Assembly (NCBI GenBank): GCA_002085155.1
Contig: NASX01000005.1
Span: 105,684 to 169,683, forward strand
Source of the DNA: Sorangiineae bacterium NIC37A_2
GTDB taxonomy: Bacteria; Myxococcota_A; Polyangia; Polyangiales; Polyangiaceae
Length of the DNA: 64,000 nucleotides
Reading direction: 5' to 3'
In this document: positions 62,268 through 64,000 of the stretch, piece after piece
Layout: every line of letters begins with the position of its first letter
Numbering within the stretch: position 1 is the first letter of the stretch
Translations under genes and position numbers: made by a program
Notes under the pieces: generated by a model
Databases searched by the model: none
The model's input: the letters and a program-made list of their open reading frames with translations, nothing else
Told to the model about the DNA's origin: nothing

Positions 62268-64000
62268 ATGCTGCAATCGACTCCCGATGCTGCCTCCAGC
62301 GCAGCGCATCATATTCAGAGTGAGTTCGACCTAGCCCTACCGAGCCTCGACAGCGTTCGGATGCTCGGTCAAAGCGGAGACACCCTGCTGCTCGGCGGGG
62401 TGTTCGTTTGTCTCGCCGGCCTCTTCTTTGGTCATTTTACCTATCGGCAGCTCAAGCACATGCCGGTGCATGACTCGATGCGCAGCGTCTCCGAGCTCAT
62501 CTACGAGACCTGCAAGACCTACCTCAAGACACAGCTCAAGTTCATCGGAGTGCTCTGGGCCTTCATCGGCGCGGTCATCGTCGCCTACTTCGGGCCCATC
62601 CTCGGAAAGTCCGCCGGCGAGATCTTGCTCGTGCTCGCCTTCAGCCTGGTCGGCATCGCGGGCAGCGTGCTCGTGGCCGCCTTCGGCATCCGCGTGAACA
62701 CCTTCGCGAACTCCCGCACGGCCTTCGCGGCGCTCCGCGGGAAGCCTTATCCCGTCTATCAGATCCCTCTGCACGCCGGGATGAGCATCGGCATGCTGCT
62801 CATCTCGACGGAGCTCTTGCTCATGCTGATCGTGCTCCTCTTCATCCCCGAGCACGCCGCGTACAAGTGCTTCTTGGGGTTCGCGATCGGGGAATCCCTC
62901 GGCGCGAGCGCCCTCCGCATCGCAGGCGGAATCTTCACGAAGATCGCGGACATCGGCTCCGATTTGATGAAGATTGTCTTCAACATCAAAGAGGACGACG
63001 CGCGAAATCCGGGCGTGATCGCCGATTGCACCGGGGATAACGCGGGCGACTCGGTCGGCCCGACCGCGGACGGCTTCGAGACTTACGGCGTCACGGGCGT
63101 CGCGCTCATCAGCTTCATCCTGCTCGCCGTCAAAGACCCGAGCGCCCAGGTCTCTTTGATCATCTGGCTTTTCGTGATGCGCGTGCTCATGGTGGTCGCC
63201 TCCGGCGTCTCCTACCAGCTCAACGAGTTCATCCAGAAGCCCCGTTATAAGGACGCGGTCACGATGGACTTCGAGGCCCCGCTCACCTTCCTCGTCTGGC
63301 TGACCTCGATCATCTCTGTCGTCATCACCTTCGCCGCCTCCTACCTGCTGATCCCCGACCTCCACGGGGACACCACCCTCTGGTGGAAGCTCTCGATCAT
63401 CATCACCTGCGGCACCCTGGCGGGCGCGATCATCCCGGAGCTGATCAAGGCCTTCACCTCGCCTAAATCGGCCCACGTCCAGGAATGCGTCGAGGCGAGC
63501 AAGGAAGGTGGCGCTTCGCTCAACGTACTAGCGGGGTTAACCGCCGGAAACTTCAGTAGCTACTGGATGGGTGTGGTCCTGGCGGTGCTCATGGGCACCG
63601 CGGCCGCGGTCGCCGGGACGTTCCCTGTGGATCTGATGCTGGCGCCGGCGGTGTTCGCCTTCGGTCTCGTGGCCTTCGGGTTCCTCGGCATGGGTCCGGT
63701 CACGATCGCTGTCGACTCCTACGGTCCCGTCACCGATAACGCACAGTCGGTCTACGAGCTCTCTTTGATCGAGGAGATCCCGAACATCTCCGAGGACATC
63801 GAAAAGAAGTTCGGCTTCCGCCCGGACTTCGAGAAAGCCAAGCACTTCCTCGAGGAAAATGACGGTGCCGGAAATACCTTCAAAGCTACGGCCAAGCCCG
63901 TGCTCATCGGCACCGCGGTAGTCGGCGCGACCACGATGATCTTCGCGACCATCATGGCGCTCACCAAAGGCCTGAGCGACCAGGCCGCGATAGCCAAGAT
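62268..64000 (+). CDS. hppA: membrane-bound proton-pumping pyrophosphatase, divergent type (3' end outside window)
   Basis: 577 codons from ATG at 62268, preceded by GGAGACC; the frame is open to the window end. The enzyme splits pyrophosphate to pump H+ (or Na+) across the membrane. Seen: multiple TM helices from about residue 38, then IKEDDARNPGVIADCTGDNAGDSVGP, where the family core EDDxRNPxxIAD..GDN.GD is kept but GMGADLFES is PTADGFETYGVTG; and IAVDSYGPVTDNAQSVYELS. A lysine lies in GNTFKAT (near 63,870), the position said to give potassium independence. The sequence around it departs from the common type, and fits the distant H+-PPase group typified by Chlorobium and Cellulomonas proteins (from memory). 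A 37-residue hydrophilic N-terminus precedes helix 1. Confidence 0.9.
   Translation, partial: MLQSTPDAASSAAHHIQSEFDLALPSLDSVRMLGQSGDTLLLGGVFVCLAGLFFGHFTYRQLKHMPVHDSMRSVSELIYETCKTYLKTQLKFIGVLWAFIGAVIVAYFGPILGKSAGEILLVLAFSLVGIAGSVLVAAFGIRVNTFANSRTAFAALRGKPYPVYQIPLHAGMSIGMLLISTELLLMLIVLLFIPEHAAYKCFLGFAIGESLGASALRIAGGIFTKIADIGSDLMKIVFNIKEDDARNPGVIADCTGDNAGDSVGPTADGFETYGVTGVALISFILLAVKDPSAQVSLIIWLFVMRVLMVVASGVSYQLNEFIQKPRYKDAVTMDFEAPLTFLVWLTSIISVVITFAASYLLIPDLHGDTTLWWKLSIIITCGTLAGAIIPELIKAFTSPKSAHVQECVEASKEGGASLNVLAGLTAGNFSSYWMGVVLAVLMGTAAAVAGTFPVDLMLAPAVFAFGLVAFGFLGMGPVTIAVDSYGPVTDNAQSVYELSLIEEIPNISEDIEKKFGFRPDFEKAKHFLEENDGAGNTFKATAKPVLIGTAVVGATTMIFATIMALTKGLSDQAAIAK

Overview
The window is a 64 kb piece of a GC-rich bacterial chromosome, about 50 protein genes packed on both strands. 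No rRNA, tRNA, CRISPR array, transposase, integrase or phage gene was seen. The gene content points to a myxobacterium-like member of Myxococcota (Polyangia type): a membrane-anchored Ser/Thr pseudokinase, FHA and PilZ proteins, SUMF1-type and Gly/Ser-linker lipoproteins, a DUF4388 (PATAN) multidomain protein, an NtrC-type regulator, large TPR proteins, a ClpA/ClpC-like paralogue and an AtpF with a signal peptide. This assignment is inference from family content; no marker gene for taxonomy is in the window.

Layout. 1-4,276: the tail of nadA, then a signalling island made of an FHA protein and a pseudokinase-PEGA protein (minus strand), divergent from a PilZ-TM-AMIN-like protein. 4,273-7,160: housekeeping tsaD and pepA. 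7,194-16,621: a large exported TPR/HEAT protein, a UPF0104 membrane protein, a DUF808 protein and a GT2/DUF2079 pair. 16,740-19,440: an overlapping aguB-aguA-HAD operon turning agmatine into putrescine. 19,592-22,625: a secreted plant-polysaccharide pair (CE15 and GH53 lipoproteins). 22,794-29,274: YgiQ-type radical SAM protein, trypsin-like lipoprotein, lytic transglycosylase and amtB. 29,431-34,991: aldehyde dehydrogenase, inositol-phosphate synthase with a long hairpin-rich leader, a DegT aminotransferase and a lipoprotein. 35,036-39,469: glgC-glgM-glmS sugar operon. 39,617-44,006: a partial ATP synthase operon (b', b, delta, alpha, gamma; no beta, epsilon, a or c). 44,176-56,866: folK, a receiver-like/DUF4388/J-like protein, a Clp ATPase, an NtrC regulator coupled to a SUMF1 lipoprotein, ruvA, a zinc-ribbon/FHA protein, a Nudix-fold protein and comF. 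56,838-64,000: mutS2, an unknown protein next to a small tandem repeat, a GT2 glycosyltransferase, an alpha/beta hydrolase and the first 577 codons of a divergent membrane pyrophosphatase.

Most genes are ordinary core functions. The parts most likely to hold undescribed biology are the FHA/pseudokinase/PilZ-AMIN set at the left end, the structured leader of the inositol-phosphate synthase, the unusual ATP synthase (about 50-residue insertion in alpha, exported His-rich N-terminus of b, split operon), the receiver/DUF4388/J-like protein with its tiny upstream membrane ORF, and the divergent pyrophosphatase at the right edge. Start codons were moved inward from the longest reading frame where a Shine-Dalgarno match, a signal peptide or family length supported it; each case is stated.
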